Assembly: GCA_010909165.1 (NCBI GenBank) | Contig: MU008164.1 | Location: 1,426,001 to 1,490,000, forward strand | From: Anthoceros angustus | Lineage: Eukaryota; Streptophyta; Anthocerotopsida; Anthocerotales; Anthocerotaceae | DNA length: 64,000 bases | Reading direction: 5' to 3' | In this document: positions 44,969-56,478 of the stretch, piece by piece | How positions within the stretch are numbered: position 1 is the stretch's first letter | How the letters are laid out: each line of letters starts with the position of its first letter | Position numbers and translations under genes: made by a program | Notes under the pieces: model-generated | What the model saw: only the letters and a program-made list of their open reading frames with translations | Told to the model about the DNA's origin: nothing | The model's database searches: none

Positions 44969-46906
44969 GAGCAAAGACACTTGCAAACCCCTGGAACCAT
45001 CGGGATAAATGTCGTAAAAGGGGAGAAGTCATGCCCCACATCTACTGAAAACATATTCCTAGCCTGCCTCAAGGACACTTGGAGAGGGAAGGTTCCCTCC
45101 TCCATTCCTAAAACAAAACCCTCTAGAAATGGCCTGTCGGAGAGGTGAAGCAGGACGCCAAAGCACGGGCGAGAGGGGCTAAAAGCAGGCAAAGATGACC
45201 TATATTGAGCAATGGCGAAGAGCACCACCGTGAGGGTCACTTTGCCTACCTATGCGATTCCAAGACAAAAGGCGTCAAATCGCGATGACACATTCTTGTG
45301 CTGATAGTGGAGGGTAAAAGACCTTCCGTAGAAGGGCTCGACAAAAGGGATAAGGCTCCCAAAGATGCCATTAGCCTCCTTGAGCTCCTCAAAGATGACA
45401 CCTCTGGAGATTGTATTGAAGGCGTTCCCAACATCCACCTATAATACCACCCACTTCGGGTGGGTGTCAAGGCATGCCTTCACTCCAAATACCATGGACT
45501 CGCAACCCCACAATGGCTATGCTAAAGCAAGGGGATTAAGGTGCTATTGGAGAAGGGAGCAGCACTAGAGAGCAATAGTATGGGAGGAGGGCTGAGGCCT
45601 CCCAAATGCAAGCGGATGCACACTAGAGGAGGCAGGCTTGTCCATGGCAATAAATCGGTAGGATGGCATCCTTTGGGGTAGGATATAGGGCACAAAGGGC
45701 CACAATGGTGTCCTCCGAAACAGGGGCCAAAGGAAGGGGGAGAAGAGCCGGCGATGGGCATATTAACCCGCTTGGCTAACCAACTTACAACGCCACAGTT
45801 GGCCGCATTCTACTTTTGTTCTAATCGTCTTGAATCCACAAAAGCCTTGGAAGCACGCAAACCCTCCTCCTGGAGAGATGCCCATTTGCTAGCCCGAAAA
45901 CGGCGAAGATGACTTGCTAGTTTCACGTTCAGGTGTGTATGGATCTTCTCATATCAATAAACTAACTTAAAACTCCACATTAACATTCAAAGGGGCAGAG
46001 TATACAACGCCCCTCCTAGGAAAATTGCCACCCCTTGGTCATTTCGGCACGGTAACTGTTTGACCCTTGAAGGTGTATAGGTTTGTAAATGACATTGTCC
46101 GCGACACGTGAACAAATAGGTTAGAGTGCCAACTTTTTTGATGGTTCTCATGGAGCCAAGGTGTCAGGGCACTGGCATGTGGGCGACGGCCTCATACATC
46201 TATTTATGACTTATGTCACTTGCATGATTAGTCACAACAATTTAAAGGCAAAAAACAAACAAATGAAAAGTACTAGAGACCACCGGCATGCTATTGTTCT
46301 CTTCAAGCGAGAAACTAAAACTCCTCTCACATAGTATCTCATTCAAAATCCTAGAATGAAACCAAAGCGATTGTGGGAGGGACCGGTGCCTCGGTGCCTT
46401 CATTATCCAACACTTGTGAGTATCGAGGCCAAAATAATTAGCACATGCTAGTATTCATTCAAGTCATGTACTAATACTTCACACTTCCTCAAACCACCCA
46501 CCAACCACTACATACATACCAAATGCAACCAACTTAAAAAGCGCTTTTGAAACCCAACTTGAAAAGCTTAATCGTGAGCGAAGAGTTTGAGCTTTTAGTT
46601 TCTAGCCTTGAACTTGGGACTTCTAGTTTCTAGCCCTTGTTACAAACCATTGTAGTAATACAACAACAACATGGTATTTATATGTCCACATACTTTGAAG
46701 TTACTACCTTACATAGCAATGCTGTGTATATATACAATATGCCAGCACCCTCATGCTCTTATGATCCCTCGTGCCCTCATGGGTGGGGTCGATCATGCAC
46801 ACCATGGACAAGCAGCGTGGACATGCGTACATATCCTTCTTTTGCCCTACACCATGTAAAGTTCCTTAATTTAGTTTGTGGAACACCCTCTTTTGCTATG
46901 TTTTTC
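44969..46906. repeat. Repeat block II, tandem unit Y copy 1 (~1.94 kb)
   Basis: It starts at CGAGCAAAGACACTTGCAAA, which recurs at 46907. Collinearity runs for the full length, with numerous 1-6 nt indels. It holds a minus-strand RT fragment (45190-45500) and a right part with no recognisable gene, including a poorly coding plus frame near 46637 that recurs at 48606. Confidence 0.82.
45190..45500 (-). pseudogene. RT fragment in unit Y1
   Basis: The minus strand reads D-V-G-N-A-F-N-T-I-S-R-G-V-I-F-E-E-L, then L-I-P-F-V-E-P-F-Y-G, then N-V-S-S-R-F-D. The frame breaks before the G-T-R-Q block that is present in Y2. It belongs to the same family as the array I RT. Confidence 0.75.
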
Positions 46907-48868
46907 GAGCAAAGACACTTGCAAACCCCTGGAACCATCGGGATAAATGTCGTAAAAGGGGAGAAGTCATGCCCCACATCTACTGAAAACATATTCCTAG
47001 CCTGCCTCAAGGACACTTGGAGAGGGAAGGTTCCCTCCTCCATTCCTAAAACAAAACCCTCTAGAAATGGCCTGTCGGAGAGGTGAAGCAGGACGCCAAA
47101 GCACGGGCAGAGAGGGGCTAAAGCACGGGCAAAGATGACCTATATTGAGCAATGGCGAAGAGAGCACCACCCAGAGGGTCACTTTGCCTGGTACCTATGC
47201 CCGATTCCAAGACAAAGACGTCAAATCGCGATGACACATTCTTGTGCTGATAGTGGAGGGTAAAAGACCTTCCGTAGAAGGGCTCGACAAAAGGGATAAG
47301 GCTCCCAAAGATGCCATTAGCCTCCTTGAGCTCCTCAAAGATGACACCTCTGGAGATTGTATTGAAGGCGTTCCCAACATCCACCTATAATACCACCCAC
47401 TTCGGGTGGGTGTCAAGGCATGCCTTCACTCCAAATACCATGGACTCGCAACCCCCCACAATGGCTATGCTAAACTGAAGGGGATTAAGGTGCTATTGGA
47501 GAAGGGAGCAGCACTAGAGAGCAATAGTATGGCTGAGGAGCTGCATGAGGGCCTCCCCAAATGCAAACGGATGCACACTAGAGGAGGGGGCAGGCTTGTC
47601 CATGGCAATAAATCGGTAGGATGGCATCCTTTGGGGTAGGATATAGGGCACAAAGGGCCACAATGGTGTCCTCCGAAACAGGGGCCAAAGGAAGGGGGAG
47701 AAGAGCCCTGGCAGCATGGGCATATTAACCCGCTTGGCTAACCAACTTACAACGCCACAGGTTGGCCGCATTCCCTACTTTTTGTTCTAATCGTTGTGCT
47801 GAATCCACAAAAGCCTTGGAAGCACGCAAACCCTCCTCCTGGAGAGATGCCCATTTGCTAGCCCGAAAACGGCGAAGATGACTTGCTAGTTTCACGTTCA
47901 GGTGTGTATGGATCTTCTCATATCAATAAACTAACTTAAAACTCCACATTAACATTCAAAGGCGAGTATACAACGCCCCTCCTAGGAAAAATTGCCACCC
48001 CTTGGTCATTTCGACGATCGCTTTGACCCTTGAAGGTGTATAGGTTTGTAAATGACATTGTCATGAACGTGAACAAATAGGTTAGAGTGCCAACTTTTTT
48101 GATGGTTCTCATGGAGCCAAGGTGTCAGGGCACTGGCATGTGGGCGACGGCCTCATACATCTATTTATGACTTATGTCACTTGCATGATTAGTCACAACA
48201 ATTTAAAGGCAAAAAACAAACAAATGAAAAGTACTAGAGACCACCGGCATGCTATTGTTCTCTTCAAACGAGAAACTAAAACTCCTCATACACATAGTAT
48301 CTCATTCAAAATCCTAGAATGAAACCAAACAGTGTGGGAGGGACCGGTGCCTCGGTGCCTTCATTATCCAACACTTGTGAGTATGCAGGCCAAAATAATT
48401 AGCACATGCTAGTATTCAGTTCAAGTCATGTACTAATACTTCACACTTCCCTCAAACCACCCCACCAACCACTACATACATACCAAAATGCAACCAACTT
48501 AAAAAACGCGCTTTTGAAACCCAACTTGAAAAGCTTAATGCTGTAGACGAAGAGTTTGAGCTTTTAGTTTCTAGCCTTGAACTTGGGACTTCTAGTTTCT
48601 AGCCCTTGTTACAAACCATTGTAGTAATACAACAACAACATGGTATTTATATGTCCACATACTTTGAAGTTACTACCTTACATAGCAATGCTGTGTATAT
48701 ATACAATATGCCAGCACCCTCATGCTCTTATGATCCCTCGTGCCCTCATGGGTGGGGTCGATCATGCACACCATGGACAAACGCGTGGACAGCTATGCGT
48801 ACATATCCTTCTTTTGCCCTACACCATGTAAAGTTCCTTAATTTAGTTTGTGGAACACCCTCTTTTTT
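46907..48868. repeat. Repeat block II, tandem unit Y copy 2 (~1.96 kb)
   Basis: It is collinear with copy 1 and ends where a third copy would begin, at about 48868. Flanking sequence then diverges. Confidence 0.82.
47118..47440 (-). pseudogene. RT fragment in unit Y2 (best preserved RT core)
   Basis: A frame of 88 codons (47384-47118) runs from D-V-G-N-A-F-N-T-I through F-Y-G to G-I-G-T-R-Q-S-D-P-L-G-G-A-L-F-A-I-A-Q-Y. This spans RT motifs around the first catalytic Asp and the GTRQGDPLGG turn, with Ser in place of Gly. It is preceded on the minus strand by frame-shifted pieces and followed by loss of the A-D-D motif. Confidence 0.78.
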
Positions 48869-50196
48869 GCTATGTTTTCGCAGCGGCTAAGCAAAATACC
48901 ATATTTGTGCCCATTGTGCCACCGCTTAGCTGTATAAGAGGGGGAAACGCCAACTCCTCTTTATTTCGCCCCTTTGAATATTATGATGTTTTTGCTAGAG
49001 TTTTCAAAAAATAATTTCTTAAGTGATGAAAGACTTCATAAATGTTAGAACTGTGACTCCACATGGCCAGAGCTACTCCACCTGATCAACAAAAATTTAG
49101 CAGACTCAAAAGTAGAGACAATAGATAGATGCCGTGTACAATAACACCACCGCTGAGATGAGTACCACTCTTAGTACAACTAAGTACAGATATCACTCTA
49201 GGTCTAATCAAGGAATACTACTATTGGTATGAAAGTGTACTACGTATATAGGCCTTGGGTTTGGGACAATCAAGATTATGACCGTACTCTCCACATATGC
49301 ATTATGACCCTACTCTTAATATACGCAATATCATATCAAACTAAGATAAGTGAATGAAGCTTGAATCGTGGCATTAAAGAATGCGATCAAGAAGTGGAGA
49401 ACTATGTAAAATTTTCTCAAGATTCCTCAATCTACACTATACAAGTCAGAAATGCAAAAAGGAAATTGAAGAAGTCACACAAAAGCACAAGTCTAAAATA
49501 CAAAAAGGAAACTCAAGATTTATGACGGAAGAACTCGTATGGGAGTCCTTCGGGACGAGCAATCTTTGGTTACCCCAATTAAATTTGGGAACCTCAAATC
49601 AGCAAATTAACGGTTCGAGTCACTGGCACTGCAAACACATTCCATATCATATCTTCTCACATCAGATGTAAACTTTTCAGCAAATCCAGCAGCGTCCCAT
49701 AAGAGGACACCCTGACTAATGGTAACTACATCCACAAACATTGATGCGAAAAGAGGATCCGCAACAAGACCACATAATTAAGACCACACAATTACATACC
49801 CAGGTAATCTGAACTTATTGCTTGGTTTCACGATTATCCCGAGTCATGAAAAATTAATTACACAGAAGAAGTATATTATATATAATCCACTTGGACGGAA
49901 ATTTTCCAGTCACGTACTAAAAATCATCAATCATCCCGATCGCTCGCTCTGTAAACCAGACAGCGTAACCGACCGTCTATACTTTAACGGGTTACGGGGA
50001 CCTCCGGTTACGATCACAGACTCGATTACTGGGCCTTCCTCCTCATGCCCCCTCCTGGGATGTTTCAGGAATTAGGGTTTAGGCTGTGGGCTAAAAGGAT
50101 TGGCCAGGCTGCTGCAAATCGAGGATCGAGGAGTTGCAGCAAGAGAACGGTTTCCTGTCTAGCCTGTACGCAACAATTAACATATCTGGTGTAGGT
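48869..50196. other. AT-rich flank between repeat block II and the Tim17-like gene
   Basis: There is no supported gene. Short plus frames near 49381-49671 and 49818-50075 show no domain. The last ~250 bp probably contain the promoter and 5' UTR of the next gene. Confidence 0.5.
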
Positions 50197-51278
50197 ATGG
50201 CTGAATCACCGGAACCGGAGTCCGACTGGGGACTTCGGCCGGACATCCCTGCCTGGTCCTTGCCGTCCAGTTCTGAGGATATTGCTCCATGGAACGGCAC
50301 CACAGATCCTCTGGCAGCTCGTGCGCCTCACTACCGGGCTTTTCCCAGCCAGCCCAGCTGCTCCACCAAGGCTCTGAATGGATTGTGGGCCGGGGTCAAG
50401 TTCGGCCTGTTTGCTGGAGCTGTGGGGACCGCTTTCCAGGTCATGGAGTGGGGGCTGAGGTGAGAACACATGAACCTGCTGGCTGCCATCTTCTGCTTGT
50501 CACGGCGGAGCTGAATCGCGTTGGTGTTGGTGGCAGGGGCCCTGCTGCACTGGCCGTTGTGATGCGGGGCTCAGCTTCTGCTGCCTTCACATTTGGGAGC
50601 GGGATTGGCCTGTACAGAGGATCCGAGTGCAAATTTCAGCAACTGCGAGGTTGGTTAGTTTCGCATTGTGGCGTCAATCAGTGCAGAATGTAGAGGCAAG
50701 AGATTCAAGTGGCCTGCGTTTGCATAGGTGTGCAGGATGTGTATAATGCGATGCTGGCTGGAGGACTGATTGGCGCGCTGGCCGAAGTTCCTGTTATGCT
50801 CCGGAACCGGCTTCTGGAGGATGTAGAGAAGGTGCTTCTTGTGCCTCTTGAGTGCTAATACCCAGAGTCTTGCCCCGGCTCAATGAATACTGACTCAATT
50901 CTTGACAGGGTAAAGTGGTCTTCAGACCGCGGCCGAGGTTCCTCTTCAACGCAGCAGGTTTGTGTCGTCAAAACACCTCAAGCGGGACTCAGGTGCGAAT
51001 TATTAGCTCACTTCTTACTCGTTTTCCATGCAGTTGGAGCCGCTGGATGCGGCATTTTGTACCTGCTGGAGGCATCCCCTAAATCGACGAGGCAATCTCT
51101 ACCGAGGACAGCTCCCTTTCCGCCTCCACTGCAAGAACAGAGGAGCGGAGATACCCTGTCGACAGGAGGAGGCTGGGCGGAGAGAAGAGATGAGTGGAGC
51201 TTTGACGGTGATGCAAGTGTCCCTGAGATGATAGACTTCGCTGTAGAACCGGCTCAGGAAGGAGTAGCTACGTCGTGA
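50197..51278 (+). CDS. Tim17/Tim22/Tim23 (PRAT) family membrane protein
   Basis: Five exons join in frame: 50197-50459, 50537-50649, 50728-50831, 50909-50957, 51034-51278. They give 257 residues. An acidic N-terminal ~65 residues precede four small-residue-rich hydrophobic segments: G-V-K-F-G-L-F-A-G-A-V-G-T-A-F, A-A-F-T-F-G-S-G-I-G-L-Y-R-G, M-L-A-G-G-L-I-G-A-L-A-E-V and V-G-A-A-G-C-G-I-L-Y-L-L-E. The glycine zippers and G-x3-G spacing are typical of Tim17/22/23/OEP16 proteins of mitochondrial inner or plastid envelope membranes. The exact member cannot be named; a TIMMDC1-like complex I assembly factor is one option. The polar C-terminal ~70 residues are less conserved. An in-frame upstream ATG at 50134 is an alternative start. 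Confidence 0.82.
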
Positions 51279-51820
51279 TCATTAATTGCAATACTGGGAT
51301 GGTTAACATTTGCAAATCCCATTACATAGCCTGTCCGACCCAGTCTGATTGATATTCTTACAGCACGCAAGGGACAAGCCTCTGCCCACATTCAGTAAGT
51401 CCAGCTTTCAAGACTCGATGCACTTCAAAAGGCGTCACCGCCTATTAAGAGTGTCTTCAGATCAAAACTTAGAATTTTGATAAGCACGCTACACAATCGC
51501 GAAGCCACCTACTGCTTTGCAGCTGCACGGTGCACAGGATTGACATAAACACGGTCTCGTCGTGCTGTTGTGTGATGTCTGGATGATGGCAAAATTGCAC
51601 TCTCTCCTCCTCATCGTCGAGCAAACAACGATGTTGTATTATCCATCAGAAAGCCAGCTCCCTGCACAAGTAGCACTTTGTCGTAAATTCAGAGCTCTGC
51701 GCAACTTGCACGAATGCGATTCAATTTTCACAAGATGTCCCGGTTCCACAAATGTCAGAGTACAAGGAAAGCAGGCATCAGGCATATGGCAACAAATTCT
51801 CACCTACAGCATCCGCAACA
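51279..51820. other. Convergent intergenic region, no gene seen
   Basis: It lies between the Tim17-like gene and the minus-strand NFD6-like gene. Only short frames are seen, and it is probably the 3' UTRs of both. Confidence 0.45.
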
Positions 51821-52168
51821 CTAACGATCTGGTGAAGCATGGCAGAGAGTACCCTGGACTAAAGCCGGAGACGAGAGAGAACTGGTGCTCAAGCGGGCCA
51901 CCAGGCGGGCTGCCGCTGTGGCGCTGTACAACGGCAGCAGGGACTCTCCACAGGCAATCCGAGGCAACAAACGACTCCTCCGACACCGGAACGCAGATCC
52001 TTCCAAGGACCGGAAATCAGCGGTAGCAGGGGTTCGCATCCTGCGAGCAGCACCTTCTACCTGCACTTCCCCCCTGCTCAGCAAGTGGCACCCCCGAGAG
52101 GACGACTGCCATGACCGAGCTCCAGACAACACCGACCTCCTCGCCGCCCGGCTCACGATTGCCGCCAT
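51821..52168 (-). CDS. NFD6-like small mitochondrial protein
   Basis: A 115-residue frame begins M-A-A-I-V-S-R-A-A-R-R, an Arg/Ala/Ser-rich mitochondrial presequence. It continues to C-G-E-S-L-L-P-L-Y-S-A-T-A-A-A-R-L-V-A-R-L-S. This E-S-L-L-P-x-H/Y-S/T-A-T-A-x-A motif is the hallmark of plant NUCLEAR FUSION DEFECTIVE 6-like proteins, where it follows a presequence. Family members are about 90-110 residues and often alternatively spliced at the 3' end, so the last ~15 residues here may differ in the real transcript. The molecular function is unknown; Arabidopsis NFD6 is needed for gametophyte nuclear fusion. Confidence 0.68.
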   Translation of the reverse strand: MAAIVSRAARRSVLSGARSWQSSSRGCHLLSRGEVQVEGAARRMRTPATADFRSLEGSAFRCRRSRLLPRIACGESLLPLYSATAAARLVARLSTSSLSSPALVQGTLCHASPDR

Positions 52169-52769
52169 CGCACACCAGGAAAACTAGGGTTTCCGCGGTG
52201 CTACTCTCAGTTTCACACTCCCCGCATGAACTGTGCTCGAATTTCGCACCAGGTTTCCAACAGCAGCGTCAAGTGATTCTTAAACGAAACGTCCGGAACT
52301 CAATTGAGTTGGAGGACTTTCTCCCGCAGTGTCACACAAAAGTCTTTCTTGAACATCTGATCTAGACCAGAGATGAGAAATGGGCATGGCTGCTCACTGC
52401 AGCGTCAAATTGTGCTGTCCAAGGTGCTGCTTCCGATGGAAAAACGAAGCACCGCAGGAGATGGGAAACGATCAGCTGGTGATATGAGGTGTCTGCCCAG
52501 CAAACAGATGCCGCTCTTCCAGCACTTGCATCTTAGCAAAGCGTAGAGCTCCACTGCAACTACACCTGCTAGCTAGCTGATGTAATTTGCTATCCTTACA
52601 TGAGGGCCACTGGGAGTATCAGCACAAGCTTGCATCACGCTGCATACTGGTCTCCAAGCCCTGCTCACCATCGCTGCCATTCAGCGAATTACCATCTCCT
52701 TCTCATGACGGCATGCAAACATCCAGCTGACAGAATGCGGGCAAAGTTTCTCCAGCCAGTACCAGTTCC
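52169..52769. other. Intergenic, no gene seen
   Basis: It holds the promoter and 5' UTR of the NFD6-like gene and the 3' UTR of the L11 gene. No supported frame is present. Confidence 0.45.
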
Positions 52770-53228
52770 TTAGTCCAGAGAATTGCGGACTTGGATTCCC
52801 ATAGACCGGGCCGTTCCCATAATCGACTTACAGATAGCCTCGAGAGGGACGTACTGGCAATCCGGATCCGTCTGCTTGATCTTAGCAATCTCATAGACGT
52901 GCTTCAGTGTGACAACCCCGGCAGTGTCATGCCCCGGTCTGCCACCACCTTTCTGTAGCCCAGCTGCCTTCTTCAGAAAGTAGGAAACCGAGGGCGACTT
53001 CACCTTGAACTCGAATGTGAAATCCTTGTATGCGGTAATCAGCACAGACATAGGGACATCTTGCCTGATGTGCTGCGTCCGGGCGTTGAAGTCCTTGCAG
53101 AAAGCCATCAAATTCAAACGGTGCTGTCCCAGCGCAGGCCCGACTGGAGGAGCGGGCTTCGCTTGCCCCGCGTTCACCACAAGCCTTATCATCGCTGCTA
53201 CTGGCTTCTCCTTCACCTTGCCTGCCAT
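52770..53228 (-). CDS. Mitochondrial ribosomal protein L11 (uL11m)
   Basis: One intronless frame of 152 residues is collinear with bacterial-type L11 over its full length. The N-terminal domain has V-V-N-A-G-Q-A-K-P-A-P-P-V-G-P-A-L-G-Q and F-C-K-D-F-N-A-R-T. The C-terminal RNA-binding domain has K-S-P-S-V-S-Y-F-L-K-K-A-A-G, then G-x-V-T-L-K-H-V-Y-E-I-A and G-T-A-R-S-M-G-I. It lacks an N-terminal extension. The first residues are basic, as in plant nuclear-encoded mitochondrial L11 (Arabidopsis form about 155 residues); plastid L11 would carry a long transit peptide. It forms the stalk base with 23S-type rRNA. Confidence 0.93.
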   Translation of the reverse strand: MAGKVKEKPVAAMIRLVVNAGQAKPAPPVGPALGQHRLNLMAFCKDFNARTQHIRQDVPMSVLITAYKDFTFEFKVKSPSVSYFLKKAAGLQKGGGRPGHDTAGVVTLKHVYEIAKIKQTDPDCQYVPLEAICKSIMGTARSMGIQVRNSLD

Positions 53229-54340
53229 CTTCCCAAATCCTTTGCCTGCAACAGGGCCGCCGGCTGCAAAACGTCCGATCCTTTCCTCACATCAGAACGA
53301 AAATAGTGGAAACACTCTCGCAGGATTAGGGTTTAGCGCTTCCCGATGGCTGTCTCCTTTCGTCGCTGTCTCTCATGGTAAGTGATGGTCGCAGTTTGTA
53401 CCCGGAAGGGCTCCGTGGCCCACCTCTTCCGCCTCGCAGGTGCAGCCATGGCTGCAAGCGAGCAGGGGCCGGAGATTGATGTCGATGGTCATCATGGGTT
53501 GTCGATTACGGGGCTTCCCTTACGCGTCTGGTTGTTGGCGAATCGCGGGCTTGGCTCTACCACATCAATATGCACTACAAAGCTGGGTGATCGATTCTCC
53601 ATAGCTTGTTGGTTGGATTAGGCTCGGATCGGCATGCCACCTTCAGATTATCGTGCAGGCATCAAGGAGGTGAGCTGTTGCAAAATGTAAGGTGATGGCT
53701 TAGATTCCACAAGTATGTCGCTCCGCTTATGGCCCAGCGCAATACAATGCGTGCATTTCAGGAAAAACAGACATGACTGTGATCGGCGTCACAGATCACC
53801 GATGCTCTTTTCGAGATGTGAGCGTTCAACAAGTTGAGGAGCGAGTTCTCCTGGGGTGGATTCGTATTCCGACGAACCTGTATCAAATGCTCGTTGCTGA
53901 AAGTGCACCTTGCTCAAGCGGAGTAGATGGCTTCAGACCTCCTTTTGTTTAGGTTTGCTGCAGACCTGCCTTGACAACACACACTTTCCTTGATTATGAA
54001 AGTTGTCATTCCTCACTTGATGGTTCAAAGCTTGAAATGTCTGTTCCCATGTGAGAAATCAGCCTTCAGTTACACCTACGTCTCTGCATCACACGCCAAG
54101 CAGGCAAGCAAATGCCAGACTTAGCGGGTTAGCCTCAATCCAGGATTGGGAAATTGTGTTTGTAATTGCAGATGATGTTGTGACTGTTCTGCTTGTTTTT
54201 GCGTGTGGCTGCTCATCGGTCAGGGTCTTCAAATTCTGTGAGACTCCCTGTCACCTTGCAAACTTGTAATTCAGCACGGCACGTAATATACACAAGCTTG
54301 TCATTGAAAATGTAGGTAATGCTGCCAGCGTCCTCACTCC
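53229..54340. other. Intergenic or 5' part of a divergent plus-strand locus
   Basis: A short plus-strand frame at about 53346 starts M-A-V-S-F-R-R-C-L-S and meets a good donor (CATG/GTAAGT). It could be a first exon opposite the L11 promoter. A second frame near 53448 (M-A-A-S-E-Q-G) runs to 53621 without a known domain. The rest has no supportable coding sequence. Confidence 0.35.
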
Positions 54341-54389
54341 TCAGGTGTCACCATTATGTCACCGAATAGTCAGCAGCTCCTGGCCTCCG

Positions 54390-55649
54390 ACAATGAGCGA
54401 ACAATCGTATGACCCGACTGAATTGTCGGTGCCAGATGCTGCCTGGAAAGGGTGGAGGCTTTATCTCGGACCCACTGATTACTTTGGAGCTCTGACTCGC
54501 GTCAACCACCAACTGTTAGTGAACCAGTCTTCTGGAACTGCCGATGTTGACCCCATGGGTCTGTTGAACAGCTACAGTGGACTTTGATCACCAAGGCAGC
54601 ATGGACGTCTTCAAGCAGTTTCTGGACAAAAACACAGCCAAGCCGGAATTGAAGGTTGGTGCAGGCAAGGATGGCGGATCCAGCAGCCAATTCCTTGACA
54701 AGCTGATCAAGATGAAACTCAGTCGTGAAAAACTGGGCATCATCACTGTACTGGCTGTCTCGAGTGGTGTATTCTTCCTTGTTTGGCATCACCCTAAGCT
54801 AAGATATAGGCGCCCAGCGGAGACGGCAAGAAGATGTTGCAAGACCAGAGGTTGTCAAACAGATTCTGACGAGCTCACTTGTACCACCATATCAGTATCA
54901 GGATGTCCACCTCCTACAATATGTGTCTCTGCTCCACCCACAGTTGGGTCGACACCCTGTTGTGCTGAGTCGACACCCTGTTGTGCTGAGGAATGTGGGG
55001 AGACTGCTACCACAGCCGTCGACATGGAGGATTCACGACAGACGGTTGTGGTGCATCCTTCTCAAAGGCCTCGTGCTATACTGGGGAGCTGGACTACGAG
55101 GTCTCGGGGACCTCCAGACACTGTCAGCATTTCGCACGACGGTATCAGTGACTGATCTTGTCTTTCTCAAGGGAAGAAAGGAAATGGGCCTGCTTTGCTT
55201 CGTCCTTGCTTTGTTTTGAGCAGAGAATGACTGGAATGCTTCCTGCCACAGGTGGCAATGGTAGGAGGAAGAGGGTTTCCTTTTCTAAGAACGTGGTTGA
55301 ACCAGTAGGTGACAATGAGGCGTATCGTCGAAATCCTCGGTCATCAACAGCACGTCAAGGTGCAAATGCAAGGCGGCTGGATGACAGCAAGAAGAATGGC
55401 GATGTCTCCCACAAGGATGCTGCGAATCGGACCATTTATGCTGGCGTTCCACGTCCACCATGTCACCCTGACACTATACGAAATGCCATGGAACAAGAGC
55501 CGCAGCCCACAGCGCATGAGGATGGCATGGACGTAGTCAAGGGTTGTCGGCATACTCGATCGGCTGACACAGGAGAGCAGAGGTTATTTCCCCTGAAGCA
55601 GCATGACAGGAACAAGTATGATAAAAACTCTCAGTATTTTTGTTTTTAG
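54390..55649 (+). pseudogene. Hypothetical plus-strand locus, frame-broken or unmodelled splicing
   Basis: Four protein-like stretches follow one another in different frames. A start M-S-E-Q-S-Y-D-P-T-E-L is near 54390. A segment near 54580-54800 has F-L-D-K, K-L-G-I-I-T-V-L-A-V-S-S-G-V-F-F-L-V-W as a membrane span and a basic flank. A helical stretch near 54810-54940 has P-E-V-V-K-Q-I-L and Y-Q-Y-Q-D-V-H-L-L. A final exon from about 55223 has the motif K-R-V-S-F-S-K-N-V-V-E-P. I found no clean splice path between the first three. The single-span membrane topology and the K-R-V-x-F-x-x-x-V-V-E-P tail resemble small uncharacterised plant proteins. It is either a pseudogene or a gene whose introns I cannot place. 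Confidence 0.4.
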
Positions 55650-56478
55650 AGAGCTTCATAAAGAATGGAATAATACATAAACTCACAGTATTGGCCTTCC
55701 TTCCCCTGTGGGCGATAACAGAACACCAAATGGCCAAAGGATTATTCCAAAGAATTACATCTGCGACCAAGGTCAGAATTGCTGCAAGATTACTGGCTCC
55801 CGGACATGTACTTCCACACCAACTCAATCGGACGTATGAGAGTGCTGTCCAGCCGTTGGGGAGGAAGTCTGTGAGTTGAACGCTTCAGGTAGGCTATTGA
55901 TCGATGCCTTTCTCAAAGTAAACTAGGAATCAGTCAGCAACTGGATCCCTCAGGTCAGGAAACCTCCAATCGTTTGTATGAGTCCTGGCAAGTCCAACAC
56001 ACATAAGAAGGGCCACACAGCTACATACCCAACATCCAACGAGAGTGTCTGCGACTCAAGGGTGCCGCAAACTCAGTTCGGACGAGCCACGAGACGTACC
56101 ATGTTAGGTTGGTTAGAAAGGGAACATAAGCTCCTTGCTACTTCCCTGTCACTTCGTCGGATCATAATGGGAGATTCCAACTGAACAGACTCCTATGAGC
56201 TGTGCAAAGCAAGTCCAAGGTGCAGACGGAAAGAATCTTGCTTCTTGACGGAGGGGCTGCTAGTTGGTCACCCAAAGCACCAGGTGTTCTGGTGGCAAAA
56301 TTGGGATGGACGACCAAGTGGTTCATCTGCGTCCATTCCCCTCGGAACTGGTATTCATCACCACATGCTTTCAAGAACCTGTCAAAGACCGCACCAACAC
56401 CTTACCCTGAAGATGAGGGGCTGGAGAACTAAGTTGTTCGAGAGAGCACCCTCCACTGTCTCCTAAGCCTCAAGTCCC
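55650..56478. other. Intergenic, no gene seen
   Basis: It is a 3' region shared by the hypothetical plus locus and the minus-strand P5CDH gene. The frames present are short and lack domains. Confidence 0.45.
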
